A DNA stretch of 64,000 bases from Floccularia luteovirens (taxonomy: Eukaryota > Basidiomycota > Agaricomycetes > Agaricales > Squamanitaceae). Below, piece after piece: positions 11,413 through 25,013 of the stretch. The stretch spans positions 2,728,001 to 2,792,000 of the forward strand of contig VSJF01000002.1 of assembly GCA_009739215.1 (NCBI GenBank). Direction: 5' to 3'. The notes under the pieces were generated by a model. That model saw only the letters and a program-made list of their open reading frames with translations. It searched no databases and was not told where the DNA came from. The translations under genes and the position numbers were made by a program. How positions within the stretch are numbered: position 1 is the first letter of the stretch; every line of letters starts with the position of its first letter.

Positions 11413-13102
11413 TGCCGGACTGAAGGGAGTGGAGCTGAAAGTGAATTGGATGAGGATGGTATAAGTATGAAGTAGGAGATGCCAAGCCTCGGTAACAAGA
11501 GGTGAACCAGTCAACCAGTTGAAGTGTTACAAAGCAGATGAGTTGAATACCCAAAGGTTCCTGTTTGTCTTTGCGATGGCTACAATAATCACCCACGCGG
11601 TCTCCGCTCGGCCGTGGTGCAGTTGCCATGCTCTATTTTTAGAAATGGTTGTCCCTTTCCTCAAGCTACAATACAATCATAACCCTCTCATTCCAACTCA
11701 TCATGTTAGACACAGATCCTTCAAACATCCACATATGCCAGTCCCTTGTCATTTCCGCAGTTCTCCAAGCTACTGAGTCTGAAAAAATATGAACGCGCAG
11801 TGCACCCGTGATCGGCATATCTATATTTGTGTCATATGTCCCAAATCGTATTCCTAGATGTTCACATCCTTAAGGCAATATTTGTCAAGAACAGCCTTCA
11901 TCTTCACCAAGCAGCCAATATATATTGTCTAACCAGCATGAAACTATGCCTATATCGTTTTTTTCCTCTGCACTGGGCATGTACCCAATGATCTTGACAT
12001 ATGAACCATCTGTCAATCCGACATTTACCTAGTTACCCAAATCAATCAGAGTAACTTACTGATCACAGATGAACCTTTGCAGGCATACCTAAGGCTGTTT
12101 GGAGCGCTTTAAACTGAGTTCTTTGCCCAAATGATTATGTTTTACATATGCACATCAGTGCCTTACAATACACGAAGCTCGAGCTGAAGCGTTGATGATT
12201 AAACCCTTTCCGGATAATATCTGGACCGTGCATTCAACCAAGCAGTGTACTATGCCACTGGTACAATGTCTGGTCCACCGGCCAGACAATTGACAAGTTG
12301 TCAAATTCTTAAATTTATTTGTTTACGAACCATGACCACCAATCCGTTGTGGTATATTTTAAAAATTTTACTGCCGAAGCGGGATCATTTCGGCTTCAAG
12401 AGCCAGATATTCATGCACCTGTTCCATTAGTAGCATTTTCCTTTATAGCAGAACACAGCAAGGGGTTATTAGAAACCTTCCATTGGACCTAGATTTTTAC
12501 CTTGTACATATCCGATTTTTTTTTTGGCTTGCATGCTTGCTTCACAGCCTTACATAGCCTACTCCGCAGCGTGGGTCAAATCACCGTTCCGGTCATCTCT
12601 GACTATCAAAGAGCGTCAAGACGGGAATTTGTTTCCCCTTTCATGAGGGAGTCAATCATTCGTATCATAAGATATTGAACCCTTTGAAACCATCGCCAAG
12701 CATATCATAGCATGCCTTTACCTGGGTTCTCTGCCAAAAGTTTTAATGGCAGATTCCTTGGCGAAGGCTATGGCGGTTGCTTACATTTGCATTTCCCGTA
12801 TGTGCCATTAGGCACTCGGAGAGTGGCACCGAGAATTCCGATGTGGGCTCCTTTTTTTGGGACAAACGTTCATCTGAGCATTTTATTTTATTTTCGGATC
12901 CCAACTCCGGGTCATTGTTCACGCACGAAGAGTAAGCATATATCCTGAAACTCCACAACTGCGGAGAAAAAGAGAAATTAGAATTCAAAGGCGAAGATCG
13001 GGGGATCGGTTCTTTGACTTTAGGCAAGGTACACAAACAAAACCCAATATCTTCAACATTTCCATTGTTTAGTTACTTTGTTTTGTAAAATAAATAAAGA
13101 CC
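11413..13102. other. 1.7 kb intergenic stretch, nothing recognised
   Basis: This is the divergent spacer between the aspartic protease (minus) and the HIT-finger gene (plus). It is AT-rich with short frames on both strands that lack splice-compatible continuations or recognisable motifs. It is long for this window and might hide a non-coding RNA or a decayed gene, but I cannot support one. Confidence 0.5.
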
Positions 13103-13969
13103 AATGCCACCTCGGACTCAACGACCCATTAAATGTCAAATATGTCAATCAAATGAGTCAAAATATACTTGCTCCCAATGTTTTGTTGTTTAGTGTGTTG
13201 CCAGAAATATCCTTTTTACGCTGTAATCAAATTTTACTCAATTGTGGACCCTTTTTAAGCTGTTCAGTTGCATGTTTCAAACAACACAAAGGTATGCTTT
13301 GGAGAGTATAATGTATATATAGCTAATATTAGATATACAGAACAATCAACATGTCTCCGGAACAATACAGAACGTCATCCAACAACCGATGACGGTAAAC
13401 GTGAAGTACAGAGTCAGTTCCTTGAAGCCCGGAAGAGCCATGATAACTTTGATATACTGATTATCGATATTAGTAGCGGACAGCCACGCCGCCAAGCACG
13501 AAGACCAGGTTCCTTTGGTGGAAGACAAGCCGCTGCGCCCTCTGACATCACTTCGATGGCCATACGTGCCGGAAGAATCATCTTACCCTGATCCCCTCAA
13601 ACGCGATGACCCCAAGACTCTCCAACTTTCTCAATATGAAGCAATAGGTAAATCATCACAAATCTATAAAACCTTAAAAATCCTCTCACTTTCTTCCTCC
13701 CTACAGCAACTTCTCCGAGCATCCGTAACATCTTATCGACCCACGAAAACCTTCCCGCCCTTTTAACGTCCATCGATAGACTTCGAGGACCTGCTCGTGA
13801 AGAAGCCCTGCAACGTGCACTTGGACTGACTGCTCCTGACATAGATGACCAGCTGTCACATAATGAGTTGAGTGGTGATGTACTGTCACTGAGGAAACTC
13901 GCAGAAGCTGTTGAGGCAGCGGTGAGAGGAGGGAACGAGTCTGCTTTGGGACTTGATTGGGAACAATAA
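13103..13969 (+). CDS. HIT1: HIT-type zinc-finger protein, Hit1/ZNHIT3-like box C/D snoRNP assembly factor
   Basis: The ATG at 13103 begins MPPRTQRPIKCQICQSNE. Splicing at GTGTGT (about 13193) to TTTTTAAG (13259) completes the zf-HIT motif: CQIC, YTCSQC, VYCSVAC and KQHK, all expected Cys/His ligands. Later introns near 13290-13369, 13394-13477 and 13648-13707 keep one frame through PYVPEESSYPDP to a C-terminal helical region (SIRNILSTHENLPALLTSID) matching the ZNHIT3 C-terminal pattern. The stop is at 13967-13969 and the protein is about 200 residues. Hit1/ZNHIT3 works with Rsa1/NUFIP in stabilising snoRNP assembly intermediates. The HIT finger is certain; the choice of Hit1 over other HIT proteins rests on size and the C-terminal pattern. 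Confidence 0.82.
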
Positions 13970-14193
13970 ATATCTTGCGGAAGTCTCACAATGACTGTAT
14001 AAATTTTGTTTGAGCAGTTGCACAGACTGAGTGCAGTCTATCGCAAGCGGTAATCCGTGTTCTACTCTCGTAGAATATCTAATTAATAGTCCACGAATAT
14101 TCGAAGAAGGGGTATAAATTTAACGGTCTGTCACTAAATATATTCTGCTATTGTTTACACACCCTCTAAGATAATAATGCATGTCCTGATTCA

Positions 14194-16316
14194 TCATGAA
14201 ACAGCACATTGTAGATTACCCTCATTCATCACTTGTAGTGCTCCCTGGTGTTGAGTGACCGCAAGTATGATAAAACAGTGCCATATCGAGTGGGACCCTA
14301 GAAAGAACATATGTTAGTTCCTTAAAATCCATAACAGCATACTAATAGCTTCCTTACCACAACCAATAAAATTCAGCTTTCTTCTCACTCCTTCAGATAG
14401 GATACACTCGGGGAAGTGGGTTATATAGAAGATTAATCCAATAACATATGAGATCAGCGACGGTCCAACGATAGCTATTTAATTCCGAGGTCAGAACACA
14501 GGTGAAATTATGTCATATATTCCAACAAACCAAGTATATTGATTGCCTCCCTCCACGAGTATACCGTTGAGACTGCAATGAGAGGTCCAAGGCCCGAGAA
14601 TGCCATCGAAAGGAAGAAAGCTACACGATACGACTATAAAATCTTAGTGTGGTGGTGCAAAGACCTGAAGGAATGAACAACATACTCTATATTCACGTTC
14701 ATCAAACCACGCCATGAAAGGGAATATATTCCCTGCTATTCCTATCAGAATACACAGACCGAGGAATGCCTTGCACAGAAATGGGTGACATCTAAGGCTG
14801 TAATACACAATTGTTCCGATAGTTGTGGTAATTAGCCTGAAACAGGTGAATATATTGAGTATATACATTACGGGGAGTAATTATAGAAACGACGTACCAC
14901 CCGATACCAACATAATCGACTCGCGAACAGAACACCATGCTAGCATTATGTGCACAACCAGACATTGTGTGCGCTATTGTACTTCCTAAAAGGCAGAGAC
15001 TAGCGAAGAACATAAATAGAACCTCAGGCAATTCAACTTGGTCCGGTTTCATGACCGCGGACATCAAGTTAGCGCTCCAAAGAAGAAATGGTATTAAGTG
15101 GGTATGGATATTTACTATGAAAAGATGAGCAAAGGGGAGAAGTTAGTTGGACATAACTTACACGTTTCGTTATGACAAGTGAAAACAGATGCTAACAAAA
15201 GATGCCAACGTTCTCGGGGTATAAACCTTGGATCCATATTTAGCACTGAAGTTGTGTAGACTAAGATAACATTACTCACCGATAACCAGTAACAACAAAA
15301 TGATTGTTTCGCCAAGCTCTAGGCAAATCCGAATATTCAATTAAACGTGTTCCCATAACAGACTGCTTCATTGCATGAGCTACTTCTTTAGCAGCTTGCT
15401 CGAGCTTCATGACCGTACTTTCTTCAACAATTGGTCCCAATATTTCGGTCACCAGCTCTGATGATGACAGTGCATCAAGTAGCTTAGCAAGGAGCGTGCT
15501 TTGTGCAAGCGTCGGTACAATAGGTCCTGAAGGAGGTTGTGGGGTGGCAGATAGATGGGATTGAAGAGTTTGGAGATGGTCAGATAATGTTGGGATATAA
15601 CTTAGTGGTTTCTGGAAATCTAGTTCGTGAAAGCGGGTTTCTAGTTTATGTCTCACGTCCGCAAGCGTGAAATCAGGAAGATGGGAGCGTACCCCCTGTA
15701 TGTCCGGCAGGTGGGGCATGTCAGGCAAATGGGACCGAACTTCAGCCATGTCCGGTAGGTGAGGCATATCGGGCAAACGAGTGCGCATGTCGGCTACGTC
15801 TGGGAGATGCGAACGCATTGCAGGCATGTCTGGAAGAAGTCCACGCAATTCCTTCATATCCGGAAGGTCAGGAAGATATGCATTGATAAATCTCTCGACG
15901 GAAGAGAGATCTGCAAAGTGCATCTCCGGGAAATGGCTGTACACGTCGGAACGGATATTGTTGAGCATGTCCAACGCTGTTCGCGACCACTGTGAAGCAT
16001 CCTCTATCGATAACTCTCCACCCTTGGATATCCATGCATTAACATTTGGAGACTCAAACTCCGACAAACGTTGCTCGAGGTCTGCGAGGTAAGAGAGAAC
16101 TAGGAAACGCAGCGATGCAAGGGCTTGCGTTGGGGAGGCCTTGGTGAGGTCTATAGCCTCGACTGGGGACATCGATGTACAAACATGAGACATCGCAACC
16201 TTTTGTGGGGCAGAAAGACGCCTCTTCATTACTCGGCGAAAACGAACATTAGACTTTGATGGGCGTGCAAGAGAAATGCCAATAGGGGCGGTGGTGATGG
16301 TTGAGACTGTCGACAT
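14194..16316 (-). CDS. PAQR/AdipoR-family membrane protein, Izh3-like, with LPDM repeats in a long N-terminus
   Basis: The start at 16316 (MSTVSTITTAPIGISLARPS) is preferred over the longer in-frame start at 16460. The first about 345 residues are cytosolic-looking and contain a run of about nine LPD(M/V/I/F) motifs, spaced mostly 10 residues apart, at about residues 142-220. Spliced exons then give the PAQR core: FIPRERWHLLLASVFTCHNE joined to a T-L-N-I-H-T-H-L segment, several membrane helices (LPEVLFMFFASLCLLGSTIA; ITTTIGTIVYYSLRCHPFLC; KAFLGLCILIGIAGNIFPFM) and the terminal SHSIWHCFIILAVTQHQGAL with its paired His. The stop is at 14194. Yeast Izh3 also has a long N-terminus. The family affects zinc and lipid homeostasis and is often proposed to be a ceramidase-like hydrolase. 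The family is firm; substrate is unknown. Confidence 0.88.
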
Positions 16317-16968
16317 GTTGAAGATAAAAGGAGCGGTATAGACAGAGGTCGAAGAACGAAAACCAAGGTTGAAATTATTAGGAGAAGAAAACTTGTTTGA
16401 GTTATCAGGGAGTGTCCCTGACAAACCGCGTGTAAGGTAAGTAAAAAAAGTGATGAACACAACAGAAGTCTGGTACGACTGCCTCTTTTATACACATCCC
16501 AATACACTACGGAGCTCTGTCCATAACATAGATAAATCTATTTCTCATCATATGAAATGTTTCCTTGAGCGTATATAGCCTCAGTATCCAGCACTCTAGC
16601 CATAACTGACCAGCTCCAGGTAACTTGTACATATGATTCTGATCTCCGGTCATACAACGCTAATGTACAACCGTGGTTCTCCGTCCACACAGTGTTCCTT
16701 GTACTTCCTTGTGGGTAGTATCTCCAAAAGATAACAGTCAAGTATGCAGACACTTTTATATATACACTTATACAAAACAGCCTCTCTTTCCTGTGCTGAC
16801 CAGCATATAGTTTCTCGTTTATGTAACCAAACTATTTGTTCCAACCGAAACAGCTTTACTAAGTCGAGTACCAGTCACCCTGACTCGTTTTGAAAAAGCT
16901 CAGACATATAAAACGTACACCGCTCATTTCTTCAGAATGACAATAAGCTAAACAGACCTCGAAACCCC

Positions 16969-17642
16969 ATGCCAACTGCATCTCTTCCTCAAATCCTTGT
17001 CGTGGGTCTTGGTAACCTGCCATTTCCGCTGACACGCCACAGGTATATATTTTTCATCGTATTCTCAAACCATTGTTGACTCTCAATCACAGCATCGGTC
17101 AGCTCATCGTCGACTCCCTAGCATCGCGCTTGGGTATTCAATTGCGCACTGAGAAGGGTGGACTCTCCGGGAAAGGAAATGTTTTGATTGGAGACACCTG
17201 GGTGTCTTTGACTCTCTTCAAATCAAGTATGTACATCTGCTATTCTGTAACTATCCATTCAAGACGTGAGACTGATCCAAGGCGGCTGCTAGAATCCTTG
17301 ATGAACATTTCAGGACCATCTATAGCTGCCATGTACCGTCAAACGCTTCAGTCACCAAGCAACATGATTGTCATATCAGACTCTCTTTCCCATAAGGTCG
17401 AAACCCTTTCTGTGCGACTCGGAGGCTCAGCAAACGGTCACAATGGTATCAAGAGTATCATGGCCTCGCTTGGCGGTGAACAAGGCTTTCATCGCTTTAG
17501 AGCAGGAATAGGGCGTGATGGGTCTGACGCCGCGACGTATGTTATGGGCAAACTGTCTTCGCATGAGCGCCAATTCTGGACCAACGAAGGACTTGATCTT
17601 GTTCTTACCGAAATTGAAAAAGTAGCTCAAAGCTACCCATAA
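16969..17642 (+). CDS. PTH1: peptidyl-tRNA hydrolase, Pth1 type
   Basis: This enzyme releases tRNA from stalled peptidyl-tRNA, usually in mitochondria. The ATG at 16969 gives MPTASLPQILVVGLGN, and an intron at 17043-17092 joins to RHSIGQLIVDSLASRLG, supplying the family Asn and catalytic His. A second intron (GTATGT at 17230 to CTAG before 17297) restores FKSKSLMNISG. The catalytic Asp sits in VISDSLSHKV, and the conserved SANGHNGIKSIMASLGG follows. The stop is at 17640-17642. Length of about 200 residues is normal. The GLGN element is followed by LPFP rather than the usual PG, a mild deviation. Confidence 0.92.
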
Positions 17643-18239
17643 TTTGTATTGAACCTCTGACGTATGTTCCTCCCGGCTTTGATTCCGATTACATTCGTGA
17701 CACCCTTCTTTTTCGCATCATCTTAGTTGCATGTCTTCTGCCCAATTTCTAAAATTTTGGGTGATGACCTGCTTCCTAGCTTATCCGGACCGCTCCCTTC
17801 GAGATTTGGCGAGTTGTCGGTTTCAGCTATCGCTTGCCTTCTACATCGTATGGGAGAATAATGATCTCCTCGGGCACATGAGCGTACTGTTGTCTTCTAG
17901 GACCTTAGTACCTCCATCATTACGACTCAGAGTCCCTAATTGCCTCCCACACTTCTCTCTATTATCCACCCACGAAGCAGCTCAGGAGAAGGGTTTACCA
18001 GTCATATTTGGTCACGCGGCTTAGACGCGAAGTCATCACTCCGTACAATATCGCGCAATGACAATTTTAGAAACTTCTATACAATGCGCTCAATGGAACA
18101 TGAGGTCTTTCATCTAAGTTCTCCGCTACTAGTTCCATGTGGAATAGCTAAACTGAATGCCTGTCTGACAAATTCGAAGACATGAAGAAAATTCATAAAG
18201 CCATCTGCAAAAGCTTGGAAGCTAGTAACGCCATTCAAG
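17643..18239. other. intergenic, no gene seen
   Basis: This lies between two plus-strand genes. It holds the PTH1 3' end and the GH92 promoter. Short frames here (for example 17731-18024) lack recognisable content. Confidence 0.5.
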
Positions 18240-21200
18240 ATGGCTGTCTTCAGAAGTTTGAACACTGGCCTTCTGTTATTGTTAACATTATGCCGCTTTA
18301 CCAACTCACAACCTTCTCCCGACCAGCAGAAAAGGATATCTGCTGCGATACAAGCTGCTGCTAATCAGTCGAACCCCGATTATACAGCGTTTGTCAATCC
18401 TTTCATTGGAACAGGTGGGACACTAGACGTCTGAGTAATTCCACATTCATCTTTATTCTTTCGTTGTGCAGACAACTTTGGTGATGTCTGGTGAGCACAT
18501 AAACCGTCGTATAATCATCTTTGGTAAACACGCAACTAGTCCTGGGGCGTCCATTCCCTTTGGAATGGTCAGTTATTCTTTAAAAACTAAGTATACGGAG
18601 GACAATACTTAATCATGACTACCATCAGGTTAAATTTTCAACCGACATGACTGGATATGCACCTGCTGGTATTCTATTTTCCTCACTCGAATACACTGCT
18701 TTACATATTGCTGAATCTGACGTGTCCAGGATACGTTGCCGATCCCACCCAAAAGATTCGTGGCCTCAGCCCGCTTCATGACAGTGGGACAGGTTCCTCA
18801 TTAGGTGACTTTATTCAGCACTTGATATGCAATTTCGGAATTGACCAAATAATAAAGGAACTTACGGAAATTTCGAGATTATGCCATTGCTCTGTCCCGG
18901 TGGTTTCAACACATGTACGACAACACTCGATGCACGAGAACGCCTCCGCAAATTGCACACAGATGGTAACGTTGCTATATTTGGGTATAATATCCTGTCT
19001 CATTCATTGACTGTTGATATGTAGACGCCACTCCTGGTTATTTTGTTCTGACACTCGACAACAATATCAAAATGGAAGCTACGCCAACTAGACGAGCGGG
19101 CTTGGAAAGGTTTACGTTCCCTTCTGGTTCAAAACCCTATTTTGTATTGGATTTAGCCAACGATCTACCTGCATCATTTGCTGGTGGTGAGCTAAACATT
19201 GATCCAGTCAAAGGTAGGATTACCATTGGTGGAAGTTATGGCTCCAGGTATATATATTTCCACACCACAATGATGATCCGCACCAAAATTGATATATCAC
19301 TGTCCCAGTTTTGGTCCAACAAGATTCAACTATCAAGCATTCGCATGTTACGACCTTCTTGACGGTGGCAAGCAAAAGTTAAGCGAATTTGGCGTATGGA
19401 CAGGCGACACGTAAGTAGCCTCATTACGGATGACAAGGTCAACAATCGACTTGATAATTCCAGTTTCGGTCTTGATGCGAAAGGCCTTGGTCAAACTCAC
19501 CTCAACCTCTCGATCAACCTTTTCGGTGGAGTATATCAATCTGGTGCACTCTTCTCTTTCGACAACAAGCCTGAGGAAGTGATCATCCGTGTCGGAGTAT
19601 CATTCCGTTCCACAGACCAAGCTTGTGCGAATGCTGAGACAGAAGTAGGATCTGCCAGCTTTGACGAAATTCATGCAAAGGCAAAAGCGTTGTGGCAGGA
19701 AAAGTTGAGTAAAGTCGAGATAGATATCGGCAACACCCCGGCGAATATCACAGAAATGTTATACTCCTCGCTTTATCGCGCTTCGTTGACCCCGGTGTGC
19801 TTCGTTTCCCTTGTACTTGTGACTTCCTCGTCTTCTAATGTACGGGCCTATCTCTAGAATAATGCGACGGGGGAGACGCAGGGTCTGTTTACAGATACAA
19901 AATCGTTCTACTTCGATTCATTATATTGCAGGTTAGCCTTTTTTTGACCTTAATATAACGAACACTGACGACTACTTGTCATGTAGTTGGGACACTGTGA
20001 GTGTTTGCATATTCCACAGAGTTAAAGTTAAAACATATTCGGTACACAGTTCCGGACATTCTATCCCCTTATGTCGTTACATTCTCCTGTGGAGTTTGCT
20101 CAAATCGTCGACAGTTATATTGACGGCTGGCGTAAAAATGGATGGATGCCGGAGTGCCGCGCTAACAATCTCCCAGGCTGGACTCAAGGAGGTATGCAGA
20201 TGTTCAAGCGCTTCTTTTTTTCTCTTTTTGGTAATGATTGCAACTTTGTCTACTTGCCCAAATATAGGATCCAGTGGGGATATCATCGTTTCTCACTTCG
20301 CCGTCAACTATCACAACGAAGCCAAGAGATTAGGCATTGATTTGGAGGAGCTATATTCTGCTTTACTTACAGATGGGGACCTGAACCCACCGGAGTGGAA
20401 TATCGAAGGTCGGCAAGTCAACGTATACAAGTAAGCCAACGACGTTGTTTGTTTATATCGTATCAACATGGATGCTGATACCTGACAAAGACAATTCGGA
20501 TTTGTACCATTTGCTGTACTTGACGTGTCAAGCACTGGTAGGCAAACAAGAGAAGGAAGCAGAACTCTCGAGGTGTGTGTTCACATGTCCCAATTGGTTT
20601 ATCAAAAATAAATGTTGTTTTAGTATGCATTTGAAGATTTTGGAATTCGTCAAGTTGCACAACTATTAGGGAAGTCTGATGACGTTGAGAGGTATACCAA
20701 CCGGTCTCTGGTACGTAGTTAAATCCTGGAAAACGACTTTCTCCTCAAACAATTCTAAATAGTTCTATCGTAACGTATGGGACCCCAGCGTTGTCAGTGA
20801 TGGTTTCAAGGGTAAGATATAACCTTTGTGCAAAGCCAAAGTGTATACTAAATATGCTATAGGATTCTCCCAGAAACGTTTCTCGAACGGGACATTCGCA
20901 TTCACAGACCCAGTGAACTGCTCACCGAATGATAAGAATGACTCTCGGGCATGTTCTTTGCAGTCCAATAATGTGAATGGTTTCTATGAGTCATCTTCTT
21001 GGGAATATAGTTGGTCAGTCTCTTCATGTCTTGCAAGCTATTTGTTAGCTCAAATTTGTCTTCTAAGGTTCGCACCTCATGACACTGCCCACTTGATTGA
21101 GCTCATGGGTGGAAATGTGCGCAGCAATCAATTTACTAAAACTTGCCATTATGTTTAACTCATACTACAGGCAACCTTTGTCAAGCGGCTAGACCATTTC

Positions 21201-21976
21201 TTTGATGTGTGTACCCTTATAAATTGTAAACCTTTCCTACTAATTGACGGACCCATGTTACTCAGGCGGGCTACTATCTGGCTGGCAATGAGCCGTCATT
21301 CCAGGTATTTATATTCTTTCAACACACTCCTCTTATCTTATACGTACTTAATACAAATCAGACGCCAATCGGATATCACTACGCGGACCACCCAGCCAAA
21401 TCTGTCGATCGTATACGTGAAGTTGTTTTCAACAACTTTGATATAAGTAGGTGTTAATTGTAACCAGCTTGTAACCGTTTTCTGACGAACATGCAATAGC
21501 TCCTGGTGGCTTACCAGGAAACGACGATCAAGCTGCCATGGCTTCACTCCTATCATTCCATCTCCTCGGTTTGTACCCAGGTAAGGAATTCTTCAAATGT
21601 GGTAACCCCCTAATTCTCATGGTGGTTCTTACTTTACTCAGTTCCGGCAACCACACAATTCCTTATTCTTTCTCCATTCACACCGAAATACACCATCCAC
21701 AACTCATTCCTGAACGTCAGCACAACAGTCCGCGTTGTCAACTTTGATCCCAAATCGGTCCAAAAGACAATCCCAGCTGGTACATCAGCATATGTCCAGA
21801 GTGTCACTATAAACGGCAAACCCTCAGAATCTCGTTGTCACTTTGATTTCTTCGACGTGTTCAGGCTAGGTGGCGAAGTTGTTATAACTCTGACTGCAGA
21901 TAAAACCAAGGCAGATAGTTGCCTTGGTTCGCTACCAGAAAGTATATCTACTGGAGGTTTCGCAAAAGCAAGATAA
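18240..21976 (+). CDS. secreted glycoside hydrolase family 92, exo-alpha-mannosidase type
   Basis: GH92 enzymes are calcium-dependent exo-acting alpha-mannosidases that trim N-glycans or fungal mannans. The ATG at 18240 encodes a signal peptide (MAVFRSLNTGLLLLLTLCRF). Splicing then gives the N-terminal GH92 hallmark: YTAFVNPFIGTG, then D-N-F-G-D-V-C-P-G-A and SIPFGMV. Downstream exons include IRGLSPLHDSGTGSSLGDF, the beta-sandwich domain (FTFPSGSKPYFVLDLANDLP), YSSLYRASLTPV, the helical toroid region (VDSYIDGWRKNGWMPECRAN) and SGDIIVSHFAVNYHN-like catalytic-domain sequence. The end is GGFAKAR and TAA at 21974-21976. There are more than ten short introns, so individual exon edges are approximate. 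The gene is tail-to-tail with the Smr-family gene, 155 bp away. Confidence 0.9.
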
Positions 21977-22131
21977 ATAACGCAAAGAGGCACAAAGAGA
22001 TAAAACAGAGCATATTCAAGATATTGTTACAAGACGTACACTAAGGTTGCGGATTTACAAATCAAGTAACTTAGTACGCGTAGTATGTACTATGGACACG
22101 GAACCGGGGAAAAATATAGGTTGCCAGGATG

Positions 22132-24727
22132 TTATGAGTTGTGTGTGAACTCCGCGCGATATTTGGATAGCCAATCCTCATATTCTGTTTCTGTAAGGTT
22201 GATGATGTATAGACGCCCGTTGTTAGGTGCGATCGTTGCTGTTAGGTGATAACTATTTTAAAACATCCTATCAGATGTGTTTCTGCAGATATGAATCTCA
22301 AACTTACTCATCGAGTAAGCCTTGAAGAATGGGTTTTTGGGCTTTCCCCAATTTCTTTGCACCCACTTGTAGGGTACAAGTTAGAGATCTAGCTTCAGGT
22401 TTAAAGGACAACTCCAAAGCTGTTTCGATCTCTCCTATGAAATCTTCTCCTTCATGTATCATGTCGAAAACATCTGGTGGGCTTGCAATTTCAGATTCCT
22501 CAAGTGCTAATCATTGATCAAATTCATGTTAAAAAAGGATATCAACAAAAAGGGGGGACGAACCAGCTTCATAACGCTTCTCAGCCTTCCGCTTCATCTT
22601 CCCTAGCGCCTTCTCAGCTTTCTGTATCTCACTATCCTTTTGCACAGCAAGTGCAGCACCGGCCGCTCCACCATCAGCTAATGCAGAAGCTTTCTGTCTC
22701 GTCAACTCTCGAATAGTCTTCTTCATCTCAACCATTTGCGCAGCGAGGAGAATAGCTTTGTTCAACCGTGTGGTGACATTTTCGTTGAACTCGCTAACTT
22801 CACTGACAATAGATTCAGCCACAGAAGGGCCGGCTTCTTGTTGCTGTTCTTGGTTGGAGACTTTTTCTTCTGCAGGGTTCGTAACCGCGGAGGGTTTTTC
22901 TTGACCAAGTTCGGAAGTGCGTTGCATTGGTGTCTTTGATTCGCCGTCTTGTGCCTGATTCTGTGTTTGTTCTGTTTGATCCTCGTTATTATTGTTCTCT
23001 GGAGAGTCAGGCTTTAAAGGAGGTGTCGTTTCTTTGTTTTCATTCTGATTCGTGGTATCATCCTGAGTCTTCTTCAAGTCGTCCTCCTGTGCTGGTGGGT
23101 CGGAAGTGATTTTCTCATTTTGACCTTCAACTTTCTCGTTTGCGGTTTGTTGAATTTGCGTGTCTTCTTCCGTCATGTCAATGAGATTCCCACCCTCAGT
23201 CGCATCAGGTGGTCCAGTCGTCTTAATAGGAAGGTTATTGTTCTGGTTAGTAGTAACATTGATGGCGTTCGCATTAGGATCGTGAGAATCTTGAGCTTGG
23301 GCAGGGGGTTTGGTAGAAAAGTCTATCTCTGAGAAATCTTTATATGCGGGGGGAGCAGGTTGAATTTGCGAGGGGTCAGGTACAGTAGATAGGTGGATTT
23401 CCAGTTTTTTCGGCTTATTCTGGCTGAGTGATTCCACAATTGGAGTTGAAGCATCCAACCAATCATTGGCGAATTCTTGCCGCGGGCTTAAGACTTGCTC
23501 AGTAACTGATGGTACCGGATGTGGAAGTGGAGGAGGTGACTTGAAAGTCGTAGGTTCTAAGTCATTCTTGGAAAGGACGGGAGGTGCAACGTATTCAATA
23601 GCTTCCTCTTTCTGTACCGTTTCCCAATCCGAGAAACCACCCGCATCAAATGTATCTGGTATGTCATGAATGACAGCTGGAAGTGGCGGTGGTGGGGGTT
23701 CCTTGTCCAATTTGAACTCTGGTAGTTGGGAAGATGGTGTAGGAGGAAGGACTAATGGTTTCGCTTTGGGTGTGATGTCTCGGTCTGCATCCGCTGGCTT
23801 TTTTCCTTTGTCGACAACTTGAGTTTCCTCTATTTCTGGAATCTCGACGTTGACTGAAGACGGGTCTATGACTTCTGACTCTGATGATAGATCTGAAGAG
23901 AGATTGCCCTCATCTAGGTCATCCCGACTCATTGAAGATGATCCTTCCGTTGGGGTATCTTCCGAAGGATAGCTTTTAGGCATTGTTGAGAATCTGTAAT
24001 GGGCAGTACCATGTGTACTTCTGCCTTCCGTGGCCCTTTGTCGTCTGAAGCCAAGCACTGATCCCATTTCTGTGTCTGTTTCTGAGATTTCACTTTGGAA
24101 TGAACCTGGGATGCGTCGTTTACGAGGAGCTGGTGTAAGAGATATCGGAGGAACGTCATTTGTAGAAAGTGGTGGTAAAGGAGCTTGGGTGACTGTCGAT
24201 GGAGAGATGGTTATTGTACTGGACGTGGGAGATACAGCAGATGGTGGTTCATAGGGTATGAATCGGACTGTTCGTGCTCTTGGGAAAAAGGCAACTTTGG
24301 GAATTGAGCGGGAGATAGTGTACATGTCTCGACGGAAGCGGCGCCAGATGCGATTGAGACCGACGTCCTTCCATAATGAGGGAGTGATATCTGCTAAAAC
24401 CATCCCGAGTCCTGTCCAGACAACGACCAGGATCATCCTCGAAACACTCTCCGTTACCAGAAAGTCGATGAACATCCTCACACCATAAGCGACGTATGGG
24501 TCAAACGATGATGGCATTTTTTTGAGAAAATGCAGCATCACAACTCCCTCCCATAGCCCAACCAAAGTTCCAGTTAGTTTAAAGTCATGATGGCTAACGA
24601 GATCGACAACAAAGCGTAGACCAAGGCCAAAGCCTATAGCGAATATACTGTCCATGATAGAAGCAGCGCGAGCATTGATACCCCACTCCGATGAGCGGGA
24701 TGAAAATACCGAGGACACGATACTCAT
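22132..24727 (-). CDS. Smr-family paralog A, membrane-type N-terminus and decayed Smr domain
   Basis: The start at 24727 is in a 2.2 kb exon. The first about 130 residues contain hydrophobic segments (MDSIFAIGFGLGLRFVVDLV; LVGLWEGVVMLHFLKKMP; MILVVVWTGLGMVLADITPS) that match the paralog at 58484-60500. A long Pro/Ser/Glu/Gln-rich linker follows, then a helical stretch (ELTRQKASALADGG to KMKRKAEKRYEA). Two more exons, joined by introns at about 22506-22563 and 22255-22311, encode a C-terminal domain that aligns in order with the paralog's Smr domain but lacks its motifs: VFDMIHEGEDFIGEIETAL in place of the DxHG segment and LQVGAKKLGKAQKPILQGLL in place of the GKG segment. The end is SKYRAEFTHNS, stop at 22132. 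Function is unknown; the Smr nuclease activity is probably absent. Confidence 0.82.
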
Positions 24728-25013
24728 GCTGTGAGGGCTGTGAAACTAAGGGGAAATCCCTAAAAGAGTTTTGTTGATAAATAAATAAAAAAAACGTTTG
24801 ATTGGATGCCCAATTTAGGTAAACAATGGTAATATAACAACATTTACACTATTTATTACCCTACAAAGCCCAACAAGATACGTGAACAAGAATTGTCTGT
24901 GAGTGCATATATAACAAACGGTCGTGACAGATCATCAAATGGAATGCAGGTATAGTGACAGGTTTCTTGTGTTGCCATAATGCAGAATTGCTTGCTTGCT
25001 TCAGAAGGTAGTG

